Below are positions 22,063 through 34,019 of a DNA stretch of 64,000 nt, piece by piece. The notes under the pieces are model-generated. The model saw only the letters and a list, made by a program, of their open reading frames with translations, searched no databases and was not told the origin of the DNA. Origin of the DNA: Triglochin maritima (lineage: Eukaryota; Streptophyta; Magnoliopsida; Alismatales; Juncaginaceae); NCBI GenBank assembly GCA_963682175.1, contig OY821781.1, forward strand, positions 37,957,254-38,021,253. Reading direction: 5' to 3'. How positions within the stretch are numbered: the stretch's first letter is position 1; each line of letters begins with the position of its first letter. The position numbers were made by a program, and so were the translations under genes.

Positions 22063-23353
22063 TCAAGTGACCACATCCATGGGGAGTTCGTGCAAAGGCA
22101 CGACTTCCACCTCGACCTCTGCCGTGGTCCCTTCCAAGTATGGTTTGAGGCGTTGTCCATTAACTTTGAACACGTCCCCATTCCTAGGATTTTGAATCTC
22201 AACCGCCCCATGAGGGGAGACGGTTAAAACAATGAAGGGACCTGACCAACGGCTCCGAAGTTTCCCCGGAAACAAGTGGAGGCGAGAATTATACAACAAG
22301 ACCTTTTGTCCCACCTCGAAGGTTTTGTTTCGCACCAAGCGATCGTGGAAAATTTTAGTGTGGGACTTGCAGATCTTGGCATTCTCATAAGCTTCATTTC
22401 TCAACTCCTCCAACTCGTTGAGGTCTAACTTGCGATTGGCACCAGAAACATCAAGACTCATGTTAAGATGTTTGATTGCCCATAATGCCCGGTGCTCAAG
22501 TTCTACCGGAAGATGGCAAGCTTTGCCATAAACTAGCCGGTAGGGGGACATGCCAATGTCGATTTTAAATGCAGTGCGGAAAGCCCACAATGCATCATTA
22601 AGCTTGACCGACCAATCTTTCCTTGAAGCATTAACCATTTTCTCAAGAATTTGCTTGAGTTGACGGTTGGAAATTTCCACCTGGCCACAGGTTTGAGGAT
22701 GATAAGGTGTGGCCAACTTGTGTGTGATGGAGTATTTCCTCAGCACTGCCTCAAGGGATCGGTTCACAAAGTGTGTCCCGCGATCACTTATGATACAACG
22801 AGGTGTCCCAAACCTCGCGAAGATGTGTTCTTTAAGAAATTTGATCACAACCTTGCGATCGTTAGTGCGAGTGGGGATTGCTTCAACCCACTTTGACACA
22901 TAATCGACCGCCACCAGGATGTAAGTGTGACCATGGGACATGGGGAAGGGACCCATGAAGTCAATTCCCCAAACATCAAAGATGTATACCACTAAGATAG
23001 GATTGAGTGACATCATATCACGTCTACCAATGCGGCCCACACGTTGGCACCTATCGCATGCTTTGCAAAATGCAAAAGCGTCTTTGGAACAACGTGGGCC
23101 AGTAAAAACCGCATTGGAGTACTTTGGCAATGGTTTTCTTGGCACCGAAGTGCCCACCACATGCCTCCTTATGGCAAAAGGACAAGACACTCTGAATCTC
23201 GTCGTCAGGAATGCACCTCCTTATGATTTGATCAGCACAATACTTAAATAAGTATGGATCATCCCAATAGAAGTGCTTGACTAACGACTTGAATTTCGCT
23301 GTCTCACTGTGTCTCCAATGAGCCGGCACCTCCCCGGTTGCTAAATAGTTCAC
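22063..23353 (-). pseudogene. Integrase region (frameshifted)
   Basis: It is split between two frames. 23353-23051 encodes the first half of the H2C2 zinc-binding domain ([12 protein letters not shown]). The frame 23190-22063 carries [11 protein letters not shown], the catalytic core with D in [12 protein letters not shown] in [10 protein letters not shown] and E in [11 protein letters not shown], and the C-terminal [15 protein letters not shown] segment. The three acidic core residues are present. A frameshift lies inside the zinc-binding domain near 23090, and another at about 23355 cuts the link to RNase H. Confidence 0.9.
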
Positions 23354-24357
23354 AATGTCAGCGAACCAGGGGGTGAGGCTATTGCCATAAGGTTCTCATC
23401 AGGAAAAAACTCGTTCACCGGTGGATCCGGTGAAAGATCAATGGGGATGCGAGATAGGTGATCAGCCACGACATTCTCGCATCCCTTCTTGTCCCGTATT
23501 TCAAAGTCGAATTCTTGTAACAACAAGATCCAACGCAGGAGACGGGGTTTCGCATCCTTTTTAGACAAAAGGTAGCGAAGAGCTGAGTGATCAGTGTAGA
23601 TGATGACATGCGACCCTATGAGGTACTGGCAAAATTTTTCCAACGCAAATATGATTGCGATGAACTCTTTCTCAGTAACGGAGTAGTTGAGCTGGGCGTC
23701 ATTGAGAGTACGACTTGCATAATAGATCACATGAGGCAATTTGTCGACTTTCTGACCCAAAATCGCTCCTATCGCGTAATCAGAAGTATCACACATCAGC
23801 TCGAAAGGTAGAGTCCACACCGACACCTTAATAATAGGAGCGGAGGTCAACTCACACTTCAAAAACTCAAAAGCAGTCAGGCACTCGGGTGTGAACTCAA
23901 AGGAGGTTCCTTTAGCAAGCAAGCTCGTCAAAGGACGAGCTATCTTGCTGAAATCCTTAATAAATCGCCGGTAAAAACCGGCGTGTCCAAGGAATGAACG
24001 GATTTCTTTTACCGAGGTGGGAGGCGGAAGCTTAGAAATAAGCTCAATCTTTGCCATATCCACCTCGATACCATCACGAGATACCACGTGACCCAACACG
24101 ATGCCTTTTGTGACCATGAAATGACACTTTTCCCAATTAAGGGCTAAGTTCGTTTCCGAACACCTTTTGAGAACAAGGCTCAGGTGGTGCAAGCACTCAT
24201 CAAAGGAAGTGCCATGAACCGAGAAATCATCCATGAAGATCTCAAGGAAGTTCTCGACCATATCGGAAAAGATACTTAACATGCAACGTTGGAATGTTGC
24301 AGGTGCATTGCATAGTCCAAAAGGCATCGTGTTGGGACCAAGAAAAACGTGTTTCAA
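23350..24357 (-). pseudogene. Reverse transcriptase (N-terminal part missing) and RNase H
   Basis: The frame opens with KHVFLGPN directly followed by [16 protein letters not shown]. These motifs are normally about 200 residues apart, so the fingers and first palm segments of the reverse transcriptase have been deleted. The FMDD catalytic box, the LGHVVS and [12 protein letters not shown] motifs, the RNase H start ([14 protein letters not shown]), [11 protein letters not shown] and HLSRI follow in order. The frame also shifts relative to the upstream protease frame at about 24360-24400, so it cannot be made as part of a normal polyprotein. Confidence 0.92.
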
Positions 24358-25475
24358 TTCCTTGGGGAGTTCTTTGAGCTCAGCGCGGGTGGCTCCACAA
24401 GGCGAGGCGTGATATCGAGCTCGAGATGTAAGATAGGAGGAGCTCGCATGTACTGAACAACATGCACATCATTGCTCAACTCACCCCCGTCCTCTTCATG
24501 ATCGGAGTCATCCATGAAGTGATCATTTAAATTCTCATGAATCAGGGGGTACTCTTCTTCCAATTCCTCTTCCAAGTCCCGGATAAGATTGACTTCCATG
24601 GGGTCCTCGAAAGATGCCAGCTGCCTAGCCATATTGAACACATGGAATGTCGCAGTCAAGTTCCCGAATGACAATTTCATGAGTCCAGTACGACAATTGA
24701 TCAAGGCATTTGACGTCGCCAAAAAAGGTCTACCCAAAATCAATGGAATCTGAGAGTGGGTAGTCTTAATTGGTTCGGTCGCAAGGACGACGAAATCAAC
24801 AGGAAATATGAAATCACCGACCTTGATTAGGACATCTTCAATGATCCCCAACGGGACTTTGATCGAACGATCAGCCAACTGCAAAGTTGTTTTCGTAGGC
24901 TTGAGAGTGCCTAGGCTTAATCGTTGGTACACAGAAGCAGGTAAGAGGTTAACCGCCGACCCTAGATCTAGCAAAACATTGTTAATGCGAGAATCCCCAA
25001 TGATACATGAAATTGTTGGACTGCCCGGGTCCTTCAATTTCACGTATGTAGGGTTCGAGATGATAGAGCTCACATTAGCCGCCAAAAAGGCTTTGCTAGG
25101 GACGTTGGTTTTCCTCTTAGTTGTACAGAGATCCTTCAAGAATTTTGCATAGGGAGGTATTTGTTGAATCATGTCTAACAAAGGGATGTTGACATTCACT
25201 TTCTTAAATATCTCCAGCATTTTATCCACACTGTCACTCTGTTTCCTAGACAACCTACTCGGATAAGGAGCTTTTGGTAGGTATGTCTTGGGCGGAGCCG
25301 GAGAAGGAGGCTTTGGTGTATTACTCTCACCCTCGGCCTCTTTCTCACCATCATTCCCACAAGGGGGCGACACAGATGGATTTTCTGGCAAGGATACGTG
25401 GTTGTTGACCTGCTTCCCATTTCTCAGGGTCACAATGGCATTAACATGGTCCACAGGTTCTTCCACGTAGTTCAC
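24354..25475 (-). pseudogene. Aspartic protease region
   Basis: 373 residues with a proline-rich linker, then the retropepsin core. The catalytic strand reads VLLDLGSAVNLLPASVY (DLG type, as in Athila), followed by IILGRPFLATSNALI-like residues (LILGRPFLATS). It lies downstream of gag in a different frame. A stop and a frameshift separate them at 25480-25550. The C-terminal end runs out of frame before the reverse transcriptase. Confidence 0.88.
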
Positions 25476-25546
25476 TTGCCCCCCTGTGGTCTTGAACTTG
25501 CATTTTGCATGTTCGAGTGCTGGTGAGCACGGGGGTTAGCCACAGG

Positions 25547-27064
25547 TTAGCTAGGCAGGCTCCCTCTCTCTCTCTCATGTACAGACTGAGCCAACTGACC
25601 CATCTGAAGCTCGAGAGATTTGATGGTCTGCTGATTCGAAGTGAGAACTTGACTTGTGGATGACATAAAGTTTTTTACAGAGTTCTCAAGTCCACAAGTT
25701 AAGTTCTCAAGCAAATTAAACTGAGTTTCCAAGTTGTTTGAATTTGGGAAACTTGGTTGGTTGGTGTTCTGACTTTGGGGTGGCTGATGAGATTGTGAAT
25801 GCATGGGAGGGTAGTGTGGTCGGTTAGGTGGTCGAGAAAAGTTTGAAGGACCACCTGAGGCATTGTTATGGTTCCATGAAAAATTAGGGTGGTTCCTCCA
25901 TCCAGGGTTATATGATGATGAATATGGGTCATTCCTGGATCTATCATAGATGACATTTACATGTTCCATCTCAGGAGGAATGGATGCACACTCACCCCCT
26001 ATATGACCTATCCTACCACATAAATGACATGGAACTGAACCAGATGCAGACACATGAGATACATCGTGCTGGTTTTGGAGCTCAATCGAATCCATACGGC
26101 GCATTAAGGCCGCCATGCGTGCCTCGGTGGCCGTAGTGGTATCGATGGCAAATGCGGCACCTGATCTAGTCGAGTTTGCATTTGCGATCCTCGCTCCTAT
26201 GCTAGATGATGCAGGTGGTTTCCTTACACTCTCCCATTGCATGGTTTTCTCGGAGAGGTCTTCTAGGAAAGCCCATGCCTCCCTTTCATCCTTTCCTAAG
26301 AACTCTCCTTGACACATGGACTCAAGGAGCGTTCGGGACGCGATGTGAAGACCCTCGTAAACAATCTGACACAGGCGCCACAACTCGATGTCATGGTGAG
26401 GGCATGAGGATAGTAGCTCCTTGAACCTCTCTAAGTATGCATGAAATGATTCAGTCTCATGTTGATAGAACGAATTGATTTCGTTCCTCAATTTTTGAGT
26501 CTGATGATTTGGAAAATACTTTTTGAGGAATGCAGACTGAAACTCATCCCAAGTCCTAAAGGCATTCGCCTGGTTGTTGTACAACCACTTCTTGGCATCA
26601 TCCTTAAGCGCAAAGGGGACAAGCCTAAGATGAATGGAGTCTGTGCTAAGTTGTTGCAGTTTGAACATAGCACAGACCTCCTCAAATTCCCTGAGAAAGA
26701 TATAGGGGTCATCTTTCCCAGTGAAGTGAGGGAGCATGGAAATAAACTGAGGCTTAACCTCAAAATGGTTCCTATTTGCCTCTGGCAATACTATGCATGA
26801 GGGTAGAGCTGTACGGCTCGGGTAGCATCGATCACGTAGAGGTATGGGAACGACAACTGGAAGCACTGGTGGAGCAGGTGGGTCCAGCAATTGCTCCTCC
26901 TCATGGAAATTAGCAACCATTGAACCCGGATTGCGTGCGACACGAGAGGAGGAAGGCGTCGAGAAGTCGACTACCGAAGCAGGGTTGACAACGCGCCTCA
27001 TCAAACGACCACTCTCATCTCGTGCCCACGAAAGCATGCACAAAGGTGCACACACACAAAACAA
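25547..27064 (-). CDS. Gag (capsid-nucleocapsid) of the Athila-like element
   Basis: 505 residues. A basic start is followed by the Athila gag signature (IPLRDRCYPSRTALPSCIVL, then NHFEVKPQFISMLPHFTGKD). Next comes the retrotransposon gag domain (HLRLVPFALKDDAKKWLY) and, near residue 345, a zinc knuckle CHLCGRIGHIGGEC (C-X2-C-X4-H-X4-C), then an N/P/S-rich tail. It is the longest undamaged frame of the element. The exact start is uncertain: in-frame methionines lie at the tenth and twenty-second codons of the frame. Gag could act in trans for related copies. Confidence 0.88.
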   Translation of the reverse strand: MFCVCAPLCMLSWARDESGRLMRRVVNPASVVDFSTPSSSRVARNPGSMVANFHEEEQLLDPPAPPVLPVVVPIPLRDRCYPSRTALPSCIVLPEANRNHFEVKPQFISMLPHFTGKDDPYIFLREFEEVCAMFKLQQLSTDSIHLRLVPFALKDDAKKWLYNNQANAFRTWDEFQSAFLKKYFPNHQTQKLRNEINSFYQHETESFHAYLERFKELLSSCPHHDIELWRLCQIVYEGLHIASRTLLESMCQGEFLGKDEREAWAFLEDLSEKTMQWESVRKPPASSSIGARIANANSTRSGAAFAIDTTTATEARMAALMRRMDSIELQNQHDVSHVSASGSVPCHLCGRIGHIGGECASIPPEMEHVNVIYDRSRNDPYSSSYNPGWRNHPNFSWNHNNASGGPSNFSRPPNRPHYPPMHSQSHQPPQSQNTNQPSFPNSNNLETQFNLLENLTCGLENSVKNFMSSTSQVLTSNQQTIKSLELQMGQLAQSVHERERGSLPS

Positions 27065-28117
27065 AACTTTTTTTCCCTTTTTTTAACAAAGAATGTGCGT
27101 AGAGGAGAAGACGGGGGAACACAGGAGAGAAAGAATGACTCAGGAGAGAAGGGAAGAAGTCTTTATGCTACGGCGGATGGGTACAGGTAGAAGCACACAA
27201 GCAAACAAGGCTCAAGCAATCCTAAGGTCGCTATAGGTCCTTACAGCTAGACGACGCCTAACTGCGAGGTCACACGGCCTCAACACGCCTCACCTCCCTA
27301 CAATGAGGACCATAAAGCCCAGCAAGTGAGCCAAGATCCGGGGATCTCGTCTCTCCTACTATCGACAAAGTGGGCAACGCCGATCAGGTCATGACGGTCG
27401 GGACCGGATCACTCTCCTAATGCGCCCAAAATCCTTAAGGCCAATGTCTACTTGATTTTAAAAATTAGGCTCTTTATTAGCGTGGTTTGTGGGGCGAAGG
27501 AAAGGGTGATGAAATCCCCCACCTTATCTTTTATGGGACAGCCCCTCCTTAGTAGCGTTTTGGAGTCCTAATCTAGCAATCAGCTCTCCAAACAAACGCT
27601 CAACTCACACTTGTTTCAATGCACTTCCTACTAACTAATGCATGTTCATACGAAATGCATGAATGAGAGTAGAAGGTGCGTACCTCACGCCTGCTCTCAG
27701 CAACAGAAAATAAAGCTAAAATAAAAGACAATCTAAATGCCTAAGTCACATACATGATGCATGACCTAAACAACAAGAATGCCTAATCTTTTGCTTTGAG
27801 TTTTAGGGTCCAAGTTGCTTAAAGGAGGTTTGATTATGGATCTGGGAATAAACTATAAGTCAAAACATGCCAAATCAAGTCCCAGATCACTACATCAATT
27901 ATCCAAACACGCCACCGAAATAAGAGAGTAAAATGAGCTTACCAGACCGCCAATTGGCGGTCTCAGGCTGCTGATTGGCGGTCTGAAGTGCCCAGAATGC
28001 CTTCAAATTTCTCCAGGTGCTCCTCCTGGCGACTCCAAGTCTCCTGAAACAAAGAAAAACTACAAAACACAAATTAAATCCACTCGAATCGTCCAAACAA
28101 GAGTCTGAACTGACATC
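27065..28117 (-). other. Untranslated leader of the Athila-like element
   Basis: About 1.05 kb between primer-binding site and gag without a convincing frame. It includes a pair of gattggcggtct / gaccgccaattggcggtct palindromes at 27944-27985. The same palindrome recurs at about 29128 in the LTR, and a diverged one (ccgctaattagcgg) near 21820. Confidence 0.75.
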
Positions 28118-28135
28118 TCCCCGGCAACGGCGCCA
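28118..28135 (-). promoter_or_regulatory. Primer-binding site, tRNA-Asp type
   Basis: On the minus strand TGGCGCCGTTGCCGGGGA lies six bases inside the LTR end. It is complementary to the 3' end of plant tRNA-Asp including CCA. This primer is usual for Athila-lineage elements and fixes the direction of the element. Confidence 0.9.
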
Positions 28136-28141
28136 AAAACT

Positions 28142-29514
28142 TGTTGAACGTTTTATTTAAAACCGCAAGTGCACGGCCACGATGAAGCGATGGCAAGTAC
28201 GGGTCGTCCTCAGGGAGGTGAGCAGCCTCCTGTTTATCAGAAATCAAGTGGCATAAAAAGATGGAAGAAAGTTGTTTATGCTAATCTAAACTACGCTAAC
28301 ACGAAGAAGCAGATGCGAAGAAAACAAAACAAACGAATACTTCAACTAAGCTAGAGAAACTTGATACTATGCAGAAATCAGTAAGAGAGAGAGAGAGAGA
28401 CCCCTTAGGGGGTGGAGTGACTACACATAGACAATAAGGAGGCAAGAATATCTTCCTATAGGCATAAGTGGAGGTAGTGTTTGCATGTATGGGAGGTGTC
28501 TACTTATCATGGCAAAACTCATCAATTAAATCACTAACCTACTTTGATTAACATTCATAAACACAAGCTGGTTATTTAAGAAACTAAACAAGCATGGGAG
28601 GTGTCTTAAAACTTGTGGCACAACCCATCTAGTGAAGTGTTCTATTCTAACAAGCAAACATACATTCATATTAATCAACACATTTCAAAATAAACATCCC
28701 CATTTCCTTAATTGCATATATGATAATCATCTCCACCCCCCATAAGGGGAGTGGTTTTACTCACTACACATTACACTAAGATAAGAAAACATATTAACTA
28801 AGCTAGATTTAATAAAAGACAATTAAACTAAAACATGCACCAACAATAAAAGAAGCACAAAACTAAGGAAATTTTATTGATTGAAGACTCACAATACCAG
28901 TAGCATCTCCCTCATTGAGTTTCTTGCTTCAAGGCTTTCACTTCAATTAGGGAGAATGGCCACAAGCATGGAGTGATTACAATAGAAGGTGAAGAGTTCT
29001 ATTTATAGGCATGGAAAAAGCTAATCCGGGACAATCCCCCGATGTGGGACTAAAACAACACCAGAAATAGGATAAACGCACTCTAATACACATGCCACAA
29101 AAGGCTAAGCGGATTCGGGGCTCTCTGGACCGCCAATTGGCGGTCTATAGGATCCGGATCCATCTGGAATTTGTGCTGGGCTTTGCTTAGTGTAGTTGGT
29201 GGTCTTTGATGCGGTTACTTGACTTGTTGGAGCTCCGACCCGACTCTAATTGCTAAAATACTCCCCATGATGGTGTGGAGTATTCTGTTTTGCTCTTAGG
29301 TCATTCTGTCTTGCGTTCAGGTCCTTCTCCCTTGCATCTTGGTCCCCAGATCTCGCAATTCAGTCCTTTTTCCCAGCTTTTGGGTCCTTTTATGCTTCAT
29401 CTCTTCAAACCTATTTATTCCTGAAAACTAAACATAAAACTCGTAACATAGCATTGTTTAGGTGAAAGATAATGGATATAAGATACAAATATAAGCATGA
29501 AATGATGTCAATCA
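28142..29514 (-). repeat. Intact 5' LTR of the Athila-like element (1373 bp)
   Basis: Bounded by TG at 28142 next to the primer site and CA at 29514 next to the ctata duplication. It holds a (GA)n run near 28385 and the gaccgccaattggcggtct palindrome near 29128. Its partner at the other end retains only the first 92 bp. Confidence 0.85.
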
Positions 29515-30337
29515 CTATAAGCGGTATCTAGCTACACATTATAGCTCCCAATTAGTTAGATGTCTTAATTCCACTCGAACCAAAACCCGATCCATTTAGT
29601 GATGGAGTGCACCACTTGTGTCTGTCCCTTGCCTCATGATATTAAGAATACACACAAAGTAGTATTGTGTCATCTTTGTATTAGTATTCATTTCCTGATC
29701 TCTTTAAGCTAGTTATAAATATGTGATTTAACTCAAATCACATTGTGCACATTATAACTTTGCTTCATCAAGGGGCCCACTAATATCATTACTCAATTAA
29801 GAGGGGCAATGATAATCTTTTGACTAACTATCTTCTCCAACAAAAGTCATACTTAACCAACCAATGTCTTTACACTACACTTATCGATAGCTCAAGACAC
29901 TAGTCTAATCAAGCATTTCTTAAGTGATCGGATATAAGTCTTATATCAAAGGACCAAGGACACAGTAAAACATTAATGACACAGAAAACACAATTCTATA
30001 AGGTTTTACTTATTAGGTCTATTCAGTATACAAAAGTAGTATTTTCCTCTTTCGTGTACCCGTGTTGTCACTCACTTGTAGAGCTACAATGATCTATGAC
30101 CAACACGACAATCTTAACTCGGTAATTATTGTCCCATGTTAATTATCATGATTGCGAATATCTTTTGTTTTATGTAAACCATTATCTTTTAGAGCTCTAC
30201 GGTTAAGGACCAAAAGCCTCTTCCTTAACACTTCTAAAAGACGAATAACATAAACAAGGAACAAAATGATTTCTCATTCAATTCATAATAATTGACATTT
30301 AAAAGTAAAACTTTTAGAACACATTCCCTTCATAAAC

Positions 30338-30459
30338 GGTCGACCAATCCTGACTTTTTGTTCGACCGGAACTTAAGTGAACTTATAATATTTGTTCGAC
30401 CGATTAATGCTTGTTCGACCGATAGATGACTAGAATGCTAGGATGCCCCAGGTAGTTTC
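30338..30459 (+). mobile_element. LTR-A5 segment 2
   Basis: This continues LTR-A5 after LTR-B1: taaacggtcgacc here follows ctcctaaac at 20458, as in LTR-A3 (catctaaacggtcgacc). Three gttcgaccg motifs are present. It ends with gtttc at the LTR-C1 insertion point. Confidence 0.75.
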
Positions 30460-32704
30460 TGTTAGGATCTATGGCCCTCTAATCGCTACAATAAATGCGG
30501 AATAAAAATGCTAAACGAAGGATTAAGGAAAGAGACAATGCAAACCACAAAATCGTCGACACCGGAGTTTAGAGAGGTTCGGCACCCACACCTGGGTCCT
30601 AGTCCTCCTTGAAAGCCTTGCTCGATCCCCCAAGCCTCGCTTACGGTTCCACTAACCGATCTCCATTCTGGGCCGAGATCAACGTTGTTTATAACACCGA
30701 GCCTCGCGAACAATCCTCGCCTCGCTCGTGTCTCCTCTCACAACCCGAGAGGGAGCTTCCTCGAAGCTTTTACAACTCTTTGATTCTTTGATATGGAAGT
30801 TGAATCACACTCTAACTAACACTCTATACTTGAGCACACTTGGATATGATATGAAATTGGATATGCAAGTGGTGAAGTTTAGGCTTGAGTGTTGAAGAAT
30901 AAGCTTTGAAGGTTTGGGAATTGAGAGCACAAAGATAGTTGATGAATAGAAGGTGTTGTCTCTTGTTTTGTGTCTCTAGAGTGGTGTTTATATAGGCTTC
31001 AAAGCTTATAGATCCGTTGGAGAGTTGGTGGTGAATGGACCAATGAGAAAGCAAGATGTGACTTAAGCTCGGCCAGAAATCGAGATAGATTCGGTCGAAC
31101 GTTATCTACACGGTAGTCCGAAACATTGGTCTGAACTATGAACTCAGTTGACCGATTATGTATCGGATCACCGTTCATCAACCTCCAGTAGCTTTTATCT
31201 ATTTAGCTCTAATTAAATTCGGTTCACCGAAGTCCATTCGGTTCACCGTTCCAAGGTGGACAGTAGAATTGATTGGGCTCTGATCTACTCAAGTTCGGTT
31301 GACCGTGTATACTTCGGTAGACCGAAGTAGCACGGGTATTCCGCTGACAATGCGTGGGAAATTGTTTTATCGATAACGGTCAAGTTAAATAGCCGTTGGG
31401 CTCCTAAAGCCAATAAGAATTCGGTAGACCGAAGTGTGTACGGTCGTCCGAAGTGGGTCAAGTTAATTTGGGCTCTAGGGTCTTGATTTGAATGCGACCG
31501 TTGGAGCAAAGTCCAAAACCGGTCCAGGGTTATTCATGAAGGGAATGTGTTCTAAAAGTTTTACTTTTAAATGCCAATTATTATGAATTGAATGAGAAAT
31601 CATTTTGTTCATTGTTTATGTTATTCGTCTTTTAGAAGTGTTGAGGAAGAGACTCTTGGTCCTTAACCGTAGAGCTCTAAAAGATATTGGTTTACATAAA
31701 ACAAAAGATATTCGCAATCATGGTAATTAACATGGGACATTAATTACTAAGGTAAGATTGTCGTGTTGGTCATAGATCATTGTAGCTCTACAAGTGAGTG
31801 ACGACACGGGTATGCAAAAGAGGAAAATATTACTTTTGTATACTGAATAGACCTAATAAGTAAAATATTATAGAAATGTGTTTCTGTGTCATTAATATTT
31901 TACTGTGTCTTTGGTCCTTTGATATGAGACTTATGTCCGATCACTTAAGGATTGCTTAATTAGACTAGTGTCGAGTTATCGATAAGTGTAGTGTAAAGAC
32001 ATTGGTTGGTTAAGTACAACTTTTGTTGGAGAAGATAGTTAGTCAAAAGATTATCATTGCCCCTCTTAATTGAGTGATGATATTAGTGGGTCCCTTGATA
32101 AAGCAAAGTTATAATGTGCACAATGTGATTTGAGTTAAGTCACATATTTATAACTAGCTTAAAGAGATCAAGAAATGAATACTAAATACAAAGATGACAC
32201 AATACTACTTTGTGTGTATTCTTAATAGCATGAGGCAAGAGACGGACACAAGTGGTGCACTCCATCACTAAATGGATCGGGTTTTGGTTCGAGTGGAATT
32301 AAGACATCTAACTAATTGGGAGCTATAATGTGTAGCTAGATACCGCTTATAGCTTGTGATATTAAGTTCTTAATATCACTGCCAACTTAGTTTAGATCCT
32401 CCTATAGGTCACACCACAAAACTGGGAAACAAGAAATGAGGATTTTGAGTTCATAGGATGTGTCGGGTTTCATGTGGAAAATATGACACATGTGGTGAAC
32501 AAGCAAAATTAAAATTATGTTGTGATTAATAACATAATCAGAATCTAAATTAAATTCATATGTGATGTAAATATTATGGGGTGTAATGATTGATCATTAC
32601 ATATGATAATATGTTACACAAGTTGTGAATTTACTACTAATCCTAAAATGTCAAATTTTGTAGGGGTTAAACCGAAATTTGACAAGTCTGCAAGACTGTG
32701 CAAA

Positions 32705-32913
32705 CGGTCGACCGGTTAACGCTTAACGGTCGACCGAAGGTGTCCGGTCGACCGGTAGTGTCTCGACCGATAACAGGGATTTTCCGTCTGTTCGGAACGG
32801 TCAACCGAACATCGTGATGAAATATTCTACTGTTGAGAATGGTCGACCGAATGTCGAACGGTCGACCGAAACTCGGTCTAAGCGGTCGACCGGACATCGC
32901 AAACGGTCGACCG
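32705..32913 (+). repeat. CGGTCGACCG palindrome array in LTR-B2 (U3 region)
   Basis: Seven copies of ggtcgaccg and two degenerate ones (ctcgaccg, cggtcaaccg) lie within 209 bp. The last copy is about 180 bp upstream of a TATA box. SalI-type GTCGAC is the core of each. The position in the presumed U3 promoter region suggests an enhancer-like role; this is inference. Confidence 0.9.
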
Positions 32914-33092
32914 GCCAGACGGTTTTATGCAGAATTAATTTAAGAATTAATTAGATCATGCATGGTATTGGTCCATAATTGATTTAATTCGTGGCTAAGA
33001 TTATTTGTTAACAAATAATGGATGGTTAGATGGAATTTTGCATGAGATCATGGGCAAGAGGTTGCACATGAATAAATAATTTGGAGAGAGCT

Positions 33093-33100
33093 TATAAATA
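33093..33100 (+). promoter_or_regulatory. Putative LTR-B TATA box
   Basis: tataaata, conserved in B1 and B4 at the same place and represented by tataaaag at 35586-35593 in B3. It marks the probable start of transcription of family B. Only position and sequence support it. Confidence 0.5.
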
Positions 33101-34019
33101 CAAGTTTATCTCATTACCCCATTTATCTAATTCATTATTTCTTGTGCAAAAATTCTATCTCCATAATTCTCCACGAAAATCCCTTAATTCTTAAGTTTAG
33201 TTTTAGTTCTTAAGAGATCATCTTCTCAAGGGAATTAAAGAGGGGTTAGTAATTAGATTCTAAACCCTATCGGAGATTGAGAGACTAGCTTCCCTCTCTC
33301 CGATCTTGTTTAGAGTTTGGTGAATACTCGGAGGCATCCGACGCGGCGAGAAGCATCCCCAACGTTTCCGAATCTTCAAGAAGTTTTAGAGAACTTCTAG
33401 GTATGAATTTCGGAGTCCCTAGTGTTTGTTTTAATGAGTTTTTGAAACTAGTTATTAAAACAAACCAATGCATGCATGAAATAAATCGTAGAAAATTATA
33501 ATTGATCCTTATTATGCATAAAAATTCGAAAAATATACATGCATAATTAAACTAGAAATCCTACAATTCGGTCGACCGAAGGTGGTTCGGTCTTCCGTTG
33601 GGGCAATTCCAGAGAACACCTAAGTTTCACTGTTGGGAAGTATTCAGCTATCCGATAGGTGTTTGGTGGACCGAACTAGGTAGAGTTCGGTGAACCGAAA
33701 TAAGTTCGATTTACCGAGAAATGACGGGACAGAATCCTAGTGTTCAAGTTTACATAAAACCTTATGGACTCAATAAATATAAAGTTACATGTCTTGGTCC
33801 AAAGCTTTGATTACAAGTCTTGAGTCTTGATGTCTTTGTCCAAATGCACATCTCCTTGATTGTCTTGATCAACCTATTAAGATGATTGCAAGTATACAAA
33901 CATATATGCAATGCATGTAATCGTGTTTGCTCACTTTGATTGATTAGGTTGATTGATTAAGATTAGTTTAATTAATCATCAAAATTAATATAGATTAAGG
34001 CCAAAAAACCAACAGTTTC

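Larger units (their letters stand above)
21715..29514 (-). mobile_element. Athila-like Ty3/Gypsy retrotransposon, defective
   Basis: The element starts TG at 21715, ends CA at 29514, and is flanked by the 5-bp duplication ctata (21710-21714 and 29515-29519) inside LTR-B1. On the minus strand the order is LTR (29514-28142), primer-binding site, leader, gag, protease, reverse transcriptase/RNase H, integrase, and a remnant of the second LTR. The gag type and the tRNA-Asp-type primer site point to the Athila lineage. No env-like frame remains between integrase and the left end. Several frameshifts, an in-frame stop and a deletion in the polymerase make it incapable of self-mobilisation. Confidence 0.92.
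20459..30332 (-). mobile_element. LTR-B1, solo LTR of family B split by an Athila-like element
   Basis: The plus strand begins TGTAGGATTTCTAG and ends ACATTCCCTTCA, the reverse complement of family B termini (TGAAGGGAATGT...AATCCTACA). A perfect 5-bp target duplication taaac flanks it (20454-20458 and 30333-30337). Without the 7.8-kb Athila-like insertion the LTR is about 2.07 kb. It contains a palindrome array at 21106-21354. It matches LTR-B2 at 31537-33565 along its length in inverse orientation. Confidence 0.9.
31537..33565 (+). mobile_element. LTR-B2, full-length family-B LTR nested in LTR-C1
   Basis: 2029 bp, TGAAGGGAATGT...AAATCCTACA, flanked by attca and attcg (31532-31536 and 33566-33570), one base apart. 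It has the palindrome array at 32705-32913, a TATA box tataaata at 33093-33100, and a downstream region repeated in B1 and B3. It is the best reference copy of the family in this window. Confidence 0.9.
30460..34014 (+). mobile_element. LTR-C1, family-C LTR carrying nested LTR-B2
   Basis: It begins TGTTAGGATC, ends ACCAACA, and is flanked by a perfect 5-bp duplication gtttc (30455-30459 and 34015-34019). Without the nested LTR-B2 it is about 1.5 kb. It contains a TATA-like tatatagg near 30990 and scattered palindromes of the form CGGT-NN-ACCG with varied centres (cggtagaccg, cggttcaccg, cggtgaaccg, cggtcgtccg). It has no coding sequence; the orientation follows the TATA-like box and is provisional. 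Related fragments lie at 60656-61125. Confidence 0.88.

Noticed and set aside
28118..28135. tRNA-Asp gene
   Set aside because: Only the 18 nt complementary to the tRNA 3' end are present. This is the retrotransposon primer-binding site.
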